A stretch of DNA of 64,000 bases, taken from contig CM069608.1 in assembly GCA_035771175.1 (NCBI GenBank), positions 29,078,019 to 29,142,018 on the forward strand. The letters run 5' to 3'. A program made the position numbers and the translations under genes. This DNA is from Paratinospora sagittata (lineage: Eukaryota > Streptophyta > Magnoliopsida > Ranunculales > Menispermaceae). This document shows positions 12,500 to 24,840 of the stretch, in pieces. How positions within the stretch are numbered: the stretch's first letter is position 1; each line of letters starts with the position of its first letter. The notes under the pieces were generated by a model. The model had not been told where the DNA came from and ran no database searches. It saw nothing but the letters and a program-made list of their open reading frames with translations.

Positions 12500-13390
12500 C
12501 AAGGTTTATATTGAGGATCCGCCGTAAGTCCTTATTTTTGTTACATTAGTTATGGATCAATTGACTGAACATGTTCAAGAACATATTCCATGATGTGTGC
12601 TATTTATTGATGATATAGTGCTAATTGATGAAACTAATCCAGTGTAATTTCTATGTTTAGAGGCTTGGAAAGAGGCATTACAATCTAATAGTAGGATTAA
12701 GATTGGATAAATTAAAGTAATTTTAGTGAAAGTAGAAATACAGATGAAGAAATACTGAAGATTAAAAGCAAGAGATACTAAATGAAAATTTTAGTTATTT
12801 AGAATTAATTATTCATCAAGAGGGAGAAATAGGTGAGGAATTGAACCATTAAGTTATAGTAGAATGGGTTAAGTGGAGGAGTGCTTCTTGAGTATTATAT
12901 GATTGATGTATCTCATTGAAGTTGAAAGAAAAAAAATTTAAGGCTACTATTGGGCCAACCATGCTTTGTGGAACAAAATATTAGACAATAAATAAACGCA
13001 CTTAATAAATTAAGTGTACGAAATTGAGAATGTTAAAATGAATGTCTTAAACATTGAAAGATAATACAACAATGAAATATTCAAGAAATGGTAGGAGTAA
13101 CCCCAATTGGAGATAAAATCAAAATAAAATTAATTAAGGTGGTTTGGACACATACAATGAAGACCATTGGATGAGCAAGTTAGGAAAAGTGACTTACTAA
13201 CAATTTATGGTGATGATGGAAGTAGAGGAAGACCTAAAATAACATGGACAATTATAATCAAGAATGATATAACTAATATTTGACATATTTCTAATATAAA
13301 TGTCGACTTAGTTTTTAGTAGAACAGAGTGGATGAATTAGATTGCCCCATGTAGCTTTCATTAGGCTTGTTTCAACTTATAATTGAAGAA
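12500..13390 (+). pseudogene. RTE-type LINE relic, RT to C-terminus
   Basis: Broken frames on the plus strand read LVMDQLTEHVQEHIP, then FIDDIVLIDET (RT catalytic box with FIDD), then about 13000 a segment like the plant RTE thumb/linker (GPTMLCGTKYW), a degraded LRWFGH-like box near 13140, and the C-terminal NVDLVFSRTEW near 13300. Many stops and small deletions are present. The order of motifs is that of plant RTE elements, distinct from the L1-type LINEs elsewhere in the window. Confidence 0.75.
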
Positions 13391-14081
13391 GAGAAGATAG
13401 CAAAAAGATTGAATCCTCTATTATGACGGAAATGCTTAATTGCTTTATTTAAACAGAAATTATTCCCATTTAGACATAACCCAATCTTATGGAAGCCTGT
13501 TTAATTCATTAACTTCTGATCCACTGGTACAATGAACCTTTGACAGAGAAGATACCTCATATGCATCTTCTGCCTTGCCGTCTATTCTATTTATTTATTT
13601 AGTTTTAACCTGAACATTAAGCCACTGCAGAAAACAGAATATTTCCAAGGCACTTGCCTCTTTAAGACAAAGGTTTCCTTGTTTCAACCTACCAAAGGTA
13701 TTTAGAAGAGTGTGGAGAGAACCACCCCTTTTTATATACTGCAAATAGAAATATCCAAATGGCTAATACTGAGTCCTTGAGCTATTCAGTATGCAATGTA
13801 ATTTGCAACTAATTATTTAGATCCTTCTGAAGCCACATTCTCAAAATCTCATATGATTTCTGTCTTTCCTTTTTCTTTTCTGATAATTTAGAATCTATAT
13901 ATATAATGTATAAATGTTTTACAATTCTAAATGGATGAAGAGAAAGATGTGATTTGGTCTTGAACCAATTTCAATCAATGAAATGCAGCTTCTTATGCCT
14001 ATTATTAAGTGAAGACGGACCTGGAATGCAGTTCCTTTAATCTCCCTCTCAACCGCAAGGGCCCCCATACTCCTCTCCTAG

Positions 14082-14231
<150 letters not shown>

Positions 14232-14527
14232 TAACTTAGCAACTCTTACATAAATTTATGATGCTATGTTTTTGTTGGCATTGAGGAATCCATAGATAAA
14301 ATGTGAAGGGATTTGGTAAACATGTAATAGAGATAGCCTGTGTACCTAGGCAAGTCTTTGGATTTCCTGGTGGGGGCAGCATTATTTGAGAACAATCAAA
14401 GGTCAGAACCCTTTCCTTTGAGCTCACCACGCATGGCATTCGTTTAGATAATGTTAGATTGGTGAGTGGTCGTGACCTATATATTGATGGAAATAGACAT
14501 AGTTCTATTTACACATCAAAAGATTGA

Positions 14528-14791
<264 letters not shown>

Positions 14792-15030
14792 TAAACAAGA
14801 TGCTGTTGGAACAGTAATTGTGGGGAGGAGAGGGTTCCGATCCTTTTTTTTTATATATAAAATGGCTTGGGTATGTGTGATTGAAGATCATTATGTATGA
14901 TCTGATGTCTTTAAAAAAAAAAAAAAAAAAAAAGCATACCAGAAGGAAAAGCTCTGGATCCTGTACTCCTCCATAAGAAGACAGTTTCTCTTACTTCTAC
15001 ATATGTTTGCTTTGGAATGTTGATGCTTGA
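14792..15030 (+). other. E2 3' UTR and A-rich run
   Basis: Sequence after the E2 stop is non-coding. It includes a run of 21 A at 14913-14933. The transcript end is not marked by an unambiguous signal; the A-run may be a microsatellite or the trace of a retroposed tail. Confidence 0.5.
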
Positions 15031-18000
15031 TGTTTAAAGTACTTTGAAAGATTGAAGTAACTCACTTAAGTATATAGTGGAATGTCTCTTCTCACTCATT
15101 TCCCCCGTTTTTTTATCACCCTCTTGTCTTGAGCTTATGTTTCCATGGCTGGTTTTGTCAATGTGATGTAGCTCTGATCTGTTGGGATTTTTAGGGTTGT
15201 GCTCATGAAATTTGGAAACCCAACTGACCTGACCGAAACTTCTGAACCGCTTCAACAGGTTTCCATGGTGAAATACAAAACCTGTTCCAATTGGGTCATC
15301 TCTCCTCTCCATGTTATGTTATGCTATGCATGGGGGAGAAGAACAAGGTTTGCTTTTTAAAGTTATAACCAAAAGCAATGCATCACATAGTTACAATATG
15401 CATGCCTGATATGGAAGATCTCCGGTAACTACGATGCTTCTCTGAGTTAACCATAAGTTAGCCCAAGCAGTCCTGCATTGGTGGAGAGGTCATTGTGTTA
15501 GGTTTTTGTCTAAGGGGGTCACTCTCAATATAAGGGATATTGTTCATAATTGCATAGAATCAAGTTAGAATTTCATAGTTAAGAATGTTTGGGTGTGGGC
15601 CGATTTGTTTGGTGATTGGGATAGAGTTTCCTGTATCTGAAAATTTGAAAATACAAAAACATGAAAAATTCGTTTGGTTTGAAGAATGGTTTTCAACTTT
15701 TTATAAAGGAAAAAGGTTGTCATTTTCAAAATTTTTTAGTTTTAAATTGAATTTTTGCTTTTAGATCATCAAATCAAACAAAACCCTAATGTTTTAATTA
15801 TTATAATTATTATTGTTGATTTATCTTTTTTGTGTATCTAAATAGTTTTTGTTGTGTGTTTAAATCACCTAAATCAATTTTCTCTCAGTTATCTTCAATT
15901 GAGAGGCTATGTTTCATTTCTAATTTTATATTTAATGTTTACTACATATTGATCTTAAAATGTGAATTTTTGTTACAAGTAGTTTGTTTACATATTATTT
16001 CTTTATTGTCCAATATTTTGTTTTATATAATATAGTTGGCTTAACAGTGGTTTTATAAAATTTCCTTTCAAATTTAATACGAAATAAGTTTACAATCAGA
16101 TGACAAGGAAATTAATACATTTATAACCGAAAGGGCAAAGGATTTTTTAATTTTTTTAATTTTTAGAAAGGTGAATTTTTAAGTTAAAACCCAAAAGTAA
16201 AGAAATGTTGTCTATAAAGGTAGCAAGAAATCAGGAGTAACATTTGTAAATGCAAAATGTAGACAATAATATATGTGGTGACTAAAGTATCATCTTATCT
16301 AAAAACTCATGATGATATAATAAAAGTGATTTTATGACAAAAACTATATAATTAGTGATATATTTTAAGTAGGTCAAAAGAAATTGAAATTTTGACCCTT
16401 ATACAAACTAGGTTATTGTACTCCCTTTTAAAGTGTTTTACCATATTTGGCTTGGTTATAAATGTAGGCCTTTTTTTCTTGGTACCCGGTTTTTTGGCAC
16501 TCGGCAGTTGTTCTCATTCTCTTTGGGGTGAGATTAAGCCTTTCAGATTCAAGGATTTACAGGGACAAAGGGTGCACCTCTCCTAATAGGGATGGACGAG
16601 AGCGAGCTTGAACTCGTGATGAATCCCTAAACTGTATCTCGTAATTCACTTCCCTTGATTATAAATGTAGCTTGGTTATATAATACTAAGCTAAAAACTA
16701 ATAATAATAATAATGTTGAAATAATGAAAAAAAAAAAAGTGAGCACAATAAGATCGCTGCAAATATTTGCATATATTTATGTATAATATTACAGACTATT
16801 AAGAGCATTGTTTCATCTAAATAATCGTACATTATACATATGCTGTACGAATTATATTTTAGATCCTATTCAAAGTTTACCCTCTAATACGTATAACACA
16901 TGCATTAATCAAATATGTACTATGCCAATTTATTTTTTCGTTCAAAAAAACGTTATTTTTTAATTAATTGCTGCTTAGTTAAAGCTCAAAGTCAAATTTC
17001 TCGTATTTGTAATTAAAATTAAGAGCAAGTTTGTAGTTTCCTATCAATTATTCAAGGAAGAATAATAAGTTTAATTATTAATTAGAACATATATTTTTTA
17101 AGTATAATTAAGTAGAATTCTTCTCAAGTGTTGAGGGGGCATTAAAAGGGTTAAAGGTATGATTATAGAAGGCAGCAGTTTAATAAACACATAACAGAAA
17201 GGCAATTACAAAGGTTAAAGGCTACTTTGATGTGGATATGCACAAGGCATGCGAAAGCGATAAATTATCAAACTTGACTCAAGAGAGGTTGGTGGGTCAT
17301 TGCTGTCTTACCTAATGGGCATGAGGATTAGTATGTTCAGGAATGAGCCTAATATATCCTACCATAGGTTATACTTTGTATCTCTTCAATAAAATAGAAT
17401 TCTTCCAATATACTAGTCGTCCCGCGTGGTTCATTCCTGCAAACTGTATTATTGATTATTTAGTAGATATGTTATATATACATATACATATATACATATA
17501 TACATACATAAATACATATATAATTAAGACTAAGAATTTTAAGTCTTCTTTGGTCTTAAAATAATTATAATTTTAAGTATAATTATTATTTTGTGTTTGT
17601 TAAGTATATATCCTAGTGGAAACTGACATGGCCATGTCGAGTCGCCACATGATATGATATCTTTGTTATAAATTTGTCTTTTATTTTTTTTTAAAATTAT
17701 CTTTTTTTATTTTCCTTCTGCTATTTAGGAAAGGCTTTTCAAGAACAGCCTGAACAGGTATGGAAGATATTTATTAATTAATAAAGAAAATGTCTTCATT
17801 TTTGCCAGCCTTCTAAATTTAATACCAGGAAATGAATGCAAATTAGAGAGACAATAGCCCCCACTTTTGCTCTCTGATTAAGACACCTAATTCACTGGGT
17901 TTTTTCCATGTTCTGTCACATTTTTTATTGTGGTATATATGTAGATGCTGCATATGGTAAAAAGTTGTGTATATATATATAGATTAAATGAATACAATTA

Positions 18001-18076
18001 TAGCTATTAAATAAAACAACCCATTATAATTATATGAAATAATTGAACATCTTAGTTCCCTAATGCCAGCCCTCAA
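15031..18076. other. Intergenic DNA, no gene seen
   Basis: AT-rich sequence without a supportable coding region. A small candidate inverted-repeat element is at about 15671-15782 (GTTTGGTTTGAAGAA facing AATCAAACAAAAC). A tRNA-like B-box (GAGTTCAAGCTC on the minus strand) near 16600 may mark an old SINE. At 17469-17522 there is a TA/CA-rich microsatellite. Confidence 0.5.
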
Positions 18077-18094
18077 CTTACAAGATTTCTCAAG

Positions 18095-18144
<50 letters not shown>

Positions 18145-18162
18145 CTTGAGAAATCTTGTAAG
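18077..18162. repeat. 86-bp perfect palindrome around a (TA)n run
   Basis: The left arm starts CTTACAAGATTTCTCAAG at 18077 and the right arm ends with its exact reverse complement at 18162. The centre is uninterrupted TA dinucleotides. The whole stretch can fold into one hairpin with no mismatch. Confidence 0.9.
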
Positions 18163-18660
18163 CTATGCCTTTTGATGGAAAGAATGCTACTTTTATAGAC
18201 TTATATATTAAGTATATGTACTCTACCACAACATCACTTTAATTAATAGTATTAATTTATATAACAACCCACTTCTTACATTTAAAAATTTACAATATCA
18301 GAGTTGTGCCCACGAGTGGGCTGAAGAACATGTTCCCCAAATATCAGGACCCTTAAAAATCCTAAAAGTCCCACTTTAATGTTCTTAAGCATTATTTGTC
18401 TTTTCTTAGAGAAGATGTTGAGAATAATTATAAGCCAATCTCAGTTTAGGATCCTTACTAGACTATGAGATGGAAATTCTCTATCATAGAGGTTTCTGTT
18501 GATATATTCTATTCAATCCATTATATTTTATATATATGTGGGTGATTGTAGGCTATAATGCCCATTATACATGGAGTTATGTTTCTGTAATGTCTCCATA
18601 TCTATGTTTTAATAACATATACATCTTTTTTAACAAATATATCCCTTTGTTTTTGTTTTT

Positions 18661-18900
18661 GTTAAGTGATTTTTTTTTATTTTTTTTTATTATAAAAGTT
18701 TAGGTGGAGGAGGCAATTTCAATTCAGGGTCAAGACATGTCATACGCCACAAAAAGGTCTTATAATGGTACTTATAAATCGTTCACCAATGAGAGAAACT
18801 TTGAATTCTAGGGTATAAAGACAGTTGTCGTAGGATTTGAACCTCACCTATAGCGAGAAGTTGAATCGCTGAGCTAATTGAACTAGTTGACCTTGTAGAC
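18661..18900 (-). repeat. tRNA-derived SINE-like repeat
   Basis: On the minus strand the 5' end holds an A-box-like TTAGCTCAGCGATT and, about 40 bp on, a B-box-like GAGGTTCAAATCCT, the internal Pol III promoter of tRNA-type SINEs. The 3' end falls in a run of T on the plus strand (18669-18690), an A tail in SINE orientation. Confidence 0.65.
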
Positions 18901-19626
18901 TACTAAAATATAGAAAGCTTTCTTTAGATATTGGACATAAGCAGTTATTCAATGTGATCAAATACCCATGGACCGAGATTTTGGACTGGATGTCGGTTAG
19001 GGTTTATGATCCAAGACTATAGTATTTATTCTTTATCTAATTATCTATGTCCAAGGTTTTCTCTCTCCTTCTCTTCCTTTATTTCTTCAAACAAAAATTT
19101 ATGGGTTGTTTAGATGAAGGGTATCAATTATAATTATTTAATTAAATTCTAATTAATAACAATAAAAAAGTACTTTTCTAAACTACCCTTTTGTCAAATG
19201 ACCAAAATAGCCTTATTTTGAATTTTTTTTACCATCTCTCCTAGTTACCCACTAAACCTACCCATTATCTTCTTTTATCTTCTTCTTTCTTCAATCACTT
19301 TTTTAATCTACACGTTCTTTTGCTTGTAAGTACTATTTCAAACCTCTAAGATTCATCTTTGAAAGGTTTAAATCATTTTGAGCAGATTTTAAAGTGTTTT
19401 TGATTTATTTTGAAAAGGTTAGGGCATTCAAAATATTTCACCATCAACACATTTAGGTAGCATTATGACACAAGAATCAAGCTTTGGTGACAATGTACAT
19501 CAAGCAAATATAAGTTTTTGCTGTATTCAAATGGTTCTTTATTTTTTTTTATTTTTTTAAAGAAAAAATCGCACCCTAGTTTAGTGTTGCGTGACCGAAC
19601 CGAAGTTGATGGTTAGACCATATATA

Positions 19627-21003
19627 TGTAATACCCTAGGTTTGCACAAAAAAAAAATTGTGTGTTAGGGCAACCCGCCCGAACGTTCAAGCGTCAAATT
19701 TTCTATATAAACAGCCCCTCCCCTTCCTTGTTTCTCACACCAAAATCACTTCTCCTTGTGATTTTCTTTTTCTCTTTCACTCATTTTGAGTTTTTGTCTT
19801 CTCTTTTGAGACTTTCCCTTCGAGACTCTCTTTGCGGTGCAACGCAGTTCTATCCGGGGGAAGACGTCAGTTCTGAAAAGAGTTTTTATCTGAAGGTGGG
19901 GAATGAAACATAGGTTTGCGTGTATTATAACTTTTATTAAAGTTTACATTCATTTATCATTATATCTATTATTCATTTATACTGCATTATTGCGTATAAT
20001 GTTCATACTGTCATACTTATGCCTGTATTATTGGAATTCATGTATTACACTATTATTATGTCGGATTAGTGGTCAATCTGGCTCAACTAGACTCAGTCTT
20101 GTGCTCAGTAACTTTAAATAGTGAACGGGAGGCAGCGTACTGCTCTAGACGATTGGTATTTAAGTAGACCTCGTGTCTTACCTCTCAACTGGAGACTGAT
20201 CTGGTTGGTCTTATTTGAAAACTATCAGCTCATACAAGTAATACTGAATGTCCTGACCTTGCACGTAGTGATACCGACCCTAATAAGGATCACTAGACGT
20301 TGCCAAATCTTGTCTAAATGTTAAAGTAAAAGACCGAACTAGTTCATGCATTGACATCATACATAGCACTACCTAGGGACGTATGTGGTTTATGATTCAT
20401 AGAATAGTTGGAAGCGATGCTCGCTATTCATTATATTTCTCTAGATAGGGACATACAATGAGAACCTAGCTACTCCTGGAGAGGGACATATGTACGTAAA
20501 TCCAGAACATCGTTCCTGAGGAGGGACGTACAATGAGAACCCGGCTACTCCTGGGGAGGAACATCTGTAAGTGAATCAGGCGATGTACAGTCATCAAACT
20601 AATACGAGACGGTGTCATGCATACATACATATTGGATTGATTATGATGCTCTGATGTGTATTTAAGATATTTGATTATGAAGTTTGTTTTATTAATTGTT
20701 ATATTCACGAACTATTTTACCCACTGAGCGTGTAGCTCACCCCGTTGTTATCTAATTTTTCACAGGAGATTAGGGTGGACTGGGTGTAGGTTTTTGGGCC
20801 CACATTTTTGTACCCTTTGTATTATTCATTGGGAATTTTGGGAGAATGTTCCCTTAATTATTTCATGTACAATTATATTCTAAAATTAATGAAATCATAC
20901 TTGTACTTAATCGTGCTTCCGCGCACTCAGCTATCGTATAATGCATTCGCGCCCCGTCCGTGAGTGTCCCGCCGGTTTAGGCTCGTCTGGGCGGGGTGTG
21001 ACA
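19627..21003 (+). mobile_element. Ty3/gypsy-type solo LTR, 1.38 kb
   Basis: It starts TGTAATACCCTAGG and ends GGGCGGGGTGTGACA, typical ends of plant gypsy (chromovirus-like) LTRs. TATATAAA at about 19703 is a good core promoter, followed by a pyrimidine-rich leader. No internal domain, PBS or second LTR is nearby, so it looks like a solo LTR. The flanks are TA repeats, so the TSD cannot be read with certainty. The block CACTGAGCGTGTAGCTCACC near 20725 recurs in similar form in the 57902-60922 LTR. Confidence 0.72.
20443..20585 (+). repeat. Imperfect tandem repeats inside the LTR
   Basis: Two units of about 70 bp contain GGGACRTACAATGAGAACC, then GCTACTCCTGG and GAGGRACAT. A weaker relative lies at about 20370. 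Such blocks are common in the LTRs of plant gypsy elements. Confidence 0.7.
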
Positions 21004-23189
21004 TATATTTTTTCTTTTTTTAGATTTATGCATGCAATTCCTATGTTGTGTCTTTGGGTTTATTTGATGTGGTTTACGATCTTATTTAGTTATTGTTTAT
21101 TTAATTATAATATTTTTGATAATTTTAGAATGAAGAACCAAGACTAGAGATGGTTGTCAACTACATAGAACAGTTCACCCCCACCTTCATTCACCAAGTG
21201 CGTGAGCCACTTTGCTCACTAAAAGTGGTATTGCATGCTTGTCCTTGGCATATCTGCATAAAATAAAATAGTTTTTTAATTATTACCAACAAAAAAATAA
21301 AAATTTGAGGAAGGGAATAGGTTAAGCCATAAAGGGTCGAACCGACGCTAGAAGCTCACAGCCATGGCGAGCTTTCAGATGCTTTTTTTACCCAGAAAAT
21401 CACATATAATCACCCATTTCATGAATAAAATTGCACAAAAACCAAAAAAAAAAGAGAATGAAAACATGTATTTCTTAGCGAATCAATAGATTTAGCGTAA
21501 AAATCTTTCGAAGAAGAAGGAATGGTGTTTTGCTCTTTTGAAGGGAGGAGGAAATCGCGGTGGACAAGAAATGATGGAAAATGAATAGAAGTAAAAAAAA
21601 AAAATGGTGGAAAACTATAGCTTTAGAGTTTTAGGGAGAAAAATGACAGAAGGAAGAAGAAGAAGGGTGATGTTGAGATGAAAATAGGAAGGATAGTTTA
21701 GGGTTTTTGGGTTTTTTAGGTGGGGTAAGAATAATATTCGTATTTTGGGTGAGGTAGTCTTAACAATTAGGATAATGATTGGTGATATGTGGAGTTCAAA
21801 TAGAAGCCCTCATAATTATTTATATTAAAGTTGAAGTATAGGATAAATAGAATAACTAAACAAGCCATCAATATATTTGAATAAGATAACACAATTTTAA
21901 GCGGAAATCGAACTACAGTAATTGCCAACATTTTTTCCATTATAATAGAAATACGTTTTACCCCTCACCGTGTGGCCATTTTTAGATTTCACCTCACAAT
22001 GCCCTCTTCTACAATATTATTCATTATTTTTTTAAAAATGAGATATTAAATAATTAAGAACATATTAGATAATATGCTTAATAACTAAATATTTTCACTT
22101 TCCACAAAATATGAAAAAAATCAAAACTAACCCAATCACACCTTTTCAATAATATCTCCCGTGATTTTTACTACTTCAAAAATTATTCTTTCTTTTTAGG
22201 TTTTTAATTTACAAAAACTCACATCTCATTCTTTTCTTTTTTATTAATTTGTAAAAACAATTTCGCACATTCTAAAAAGTGATTATTGTTCGAGATCATC
22301 AATCCTTTAAGTATTGTTTTGTTATATAATACATCCTCAACATCCTTTATCTTCACATTTTGATGTTCTTTACTTTTTAAAACTCATTTTGTAATTGTAC
22401 AATTTTTTTTTTTTAAGGTATGTTTGATTGGTGAGAAAATAATTTTTTTTTCAAAAAAATAATAATTTATTTTAAGGATTTTTGAATAATGAACTTGAAG
22501 CCCTTTTAAAATTCTTAACATACGTAGTCATGAATTTGTTTCATCACGTGGTGCACACCCACTAGTACATGTGTAGTCACATTAATTCACACCTCATATA
22601 ATTTTTCTTCCTTTATTTCTCATGTGATCTCTCTTGTCACTATTAAATTAATTTTCAAAATAGGCTGCAAAAATGTTCATGACCTCACATGGCGCTTCCC
22701 TTCTCTCCTTGTCCAAACTTAGGTGTGCAACGATATCTCTGACATATACAATTACGTAACTATTGGGCTTCTTAATGATCACTACAATTTTGTCAAGCAT
22801 CTTAATATATATGACATTTTAACCATTCAATCAATATACATATATACTTGAATATTGTTGTAAATGTTTTTCTTTTTTTCGTGTGTAAATATTAATGTCT
22901 AAAAGTCTATATATCATTCTTAAATATGCTACGCAATATTCTATTAATCTAGAATCAAGCTAGACAGACATGTTTTGAAACTCTTTATAATGACAAATTA
23001 AAAAAAAAAAAATTCAAATATTATATGTAAGCACGATTTAATAAGAAAGCTAATCTTACAAAATGTAATAGTAGTTTACTAAATTTTTTTATAGCATCAC
23101 TCCAAGAAAAGTAGTGCAAGTAGAGAGAATTAGAGATCAGCCTAATGCAAACATTACTAATGATAAAATTGATCATAGTCTGTCTTCTT

Positions 23190-23402
23190 CTTTTTTGGGA
23201 TCTTTGACCCCAATATCTCCGTCAACTGAGAGGGGGGAGGGGGGTCGAGACTATTCTAGAGTCAAAAATGATATGCGGTATTGAACAATTCTTTCCCGTC
23301 AAAGTAAGTGCATAGATATGAACACGAACTCAAACTCAAAATAGAGACTTTGTCCTTTAATCATAACCTATAGCTCATTTTGTAACCGATACGCTACCAA
23401 CT
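23190..23402 (-). repeat. tRNA-derived SINE-like repeat
   Basis: The minus strand starts near 23402 with GTTGGTAGCGTATCGGTT, an A-box-like segment. A B-box-like TTTGAGTTCGTGTT follows about 65 bp later. The plus-strand T-rich sequence near 23183-23198 could be the tail. Boundaries are approximate. Confidence 0.5.
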
Positions 23403-24179
23403 TTGAGTAATTCGTAGTTGTCTTTACACAAACAAACACAAGAGAAACTCTCTTGATTTTAGATTCTCTTTTAATAAACCATGCAACACCAAATCACCTT
23501 CATCAAGCATTTATTATTCAAACTAGAATGTAAAAGCCTCTAAAAAGTTTTATTGACCTACACTACACACCTAGCGAAAGACACTTTCTTTTGAGACAAG
23601 GATATGAGTTCACACTAGAGAGACAAGGGTCTCAATTATATTTATAATATTCTTAGATTGATGCACCTAGCTAGCTAACTAACTCACAAGGTTATATTCA
23701 TTTCTATATGATATAATACATTTTATGTCTGTTTATTATTTTTATTATTATTATTCAAATGTATTAATTTAAGATTTAATTATTTGACTCAAATATGTTA
23801 AGAGTTAAAACTCGCAATACTTTATATTTGATCAAATAGGATCATGTACGTTTATCTTAAAGTTTTCTCCAAGAAAAATTTTAAGCACATAAGTGAAGTG
23901 ATGTTTTTTAATAGAGCATGGTGCATTATTTTTCAAAACTTCACCAATTTATTAAGTTTGTACCTTAAAGTTGTTACTAAAGTAAAATTTTTAGAAATTA
24001 TTATTATTTTTAGTTAATAAGATATTATATATGTGAAAGTATTTGATGGGAAAATACATAAAGTTAATTTTTAGGTTTGAACCTTTCTCTCAAAGTATTG
24101 TTAATTTTAAATTCTAATTTAAAAACTATTATTGGTATTGCTATGTTATTATTTTTTAGAAGAGATAAATATCTTTAAA

Positions 24180-24365
24180 AAAATAATGTCATGTAACAAT
24201 AAAGGTAGAGGAAGATCTCAAATAACATGGATAAAAATAATTAAGAAAGATTTAATATCTTATAATTTGAATGTCGATTTACCTTTTAATTCAGCAGAGC
24301 GGGAGAAACAGATTCATATGGCCGAGTCTATAAAATTAAGAAAAAGCTTAGTTGAATTGAATTAA
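24180..24365 (+). pseudogene. RTE-type LINE 3' end
   Basis: A short open stretch reads GRGRSQITWIKIIKKDLISY, then NLNVDLPFNSAEREKQIHMA. This is the conserved C-terminal tail of plant RTE-type LINE proteins. It resembles the tail of the relic in the E2 intron (NINVDLVFSRTEW). Only the last 60 or so codons are present, so it is a 5'-truncated copy. Confidence 0.65.
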
Positions 24366-24659
24366 ATACATATTTATATATTCATTATATAAAATTAATT
24401 GCATATTCAAACAAGGTTTAATATACTGCACAACTTCAAATATCATTCATGAATATTCCTTAAATATGTAATAATAAGTTACGTACATTTGTTTTTGTTT
24501 ACATTTATTACCACTGTTGTTATAAATATAGAATTCACTTATATATACCCAAAAAATTTTATTAATTTATTTTAGTTATTTATATAATAAAATCAATATG
24601 TATTTACTTGAAATGTAAAATGTTAAAGCATAATTGCATTTTGACAAAAAAAAAAAAGA

Positions 24660-24840
24660 AAAAAAAAAAGCATATGAAATGCCTAACCCTTTGGTGGGGC
24701 GAGACTAATCTAGAGTTTGGCGTTTCAAGAGCGTGGATAACTAGCACCTCCCTATTAATACATGTTATAGTAGAGCTCGAACCTGTGATCAGACTTCTAA
24801 ACCCACTAAAAGGTGGCCTTCACCAACTACGTTACAACCT
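24660..24840 (-). repeat. tRNA-derived SINE-like repeat
   Basis: On the minus strand, GTAACGTAGTTGGTGAAGG (A-box-like) lies near 24838-24815 and CAGGTTCGAGCTCT (B-box-like) near 24770. The plus-strand left side ends in an A-rich run (24646-24669), which would be a T tail in SINE orientation, known for some plant SINEs. Confidence 0.55.

Larger units (their letters stand above)
19099..21870. mobile_element. Possible TIR DNA transposon interrupted by a gypsy LTR
   Basis: A GGGTTGTTTAG-like end near 19099 faces CTAAACAAGCC near 21860. Sequences inside both ends share AT-rich blocks in inverted orientation. Without the LTR at 19627-21003 the element would be about 1.4 kb. I see no transposase and no clear TSD. 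Confidence 0.3.

Noticed and set aside
18869..18900. Intact tRNA gene
   Set aside because: Only A- and B-box-like parts are recognisable, no cloverleaf closes, and a T-rich tail follows, so a SINE is the better reading.
19662..20324. Three consecutive open frames on the plus strand
   Set aside because: They lie inside the probable solo LTR (leader and R/U5-like part), share no domain and have no splice or promoter logic of a host gene.
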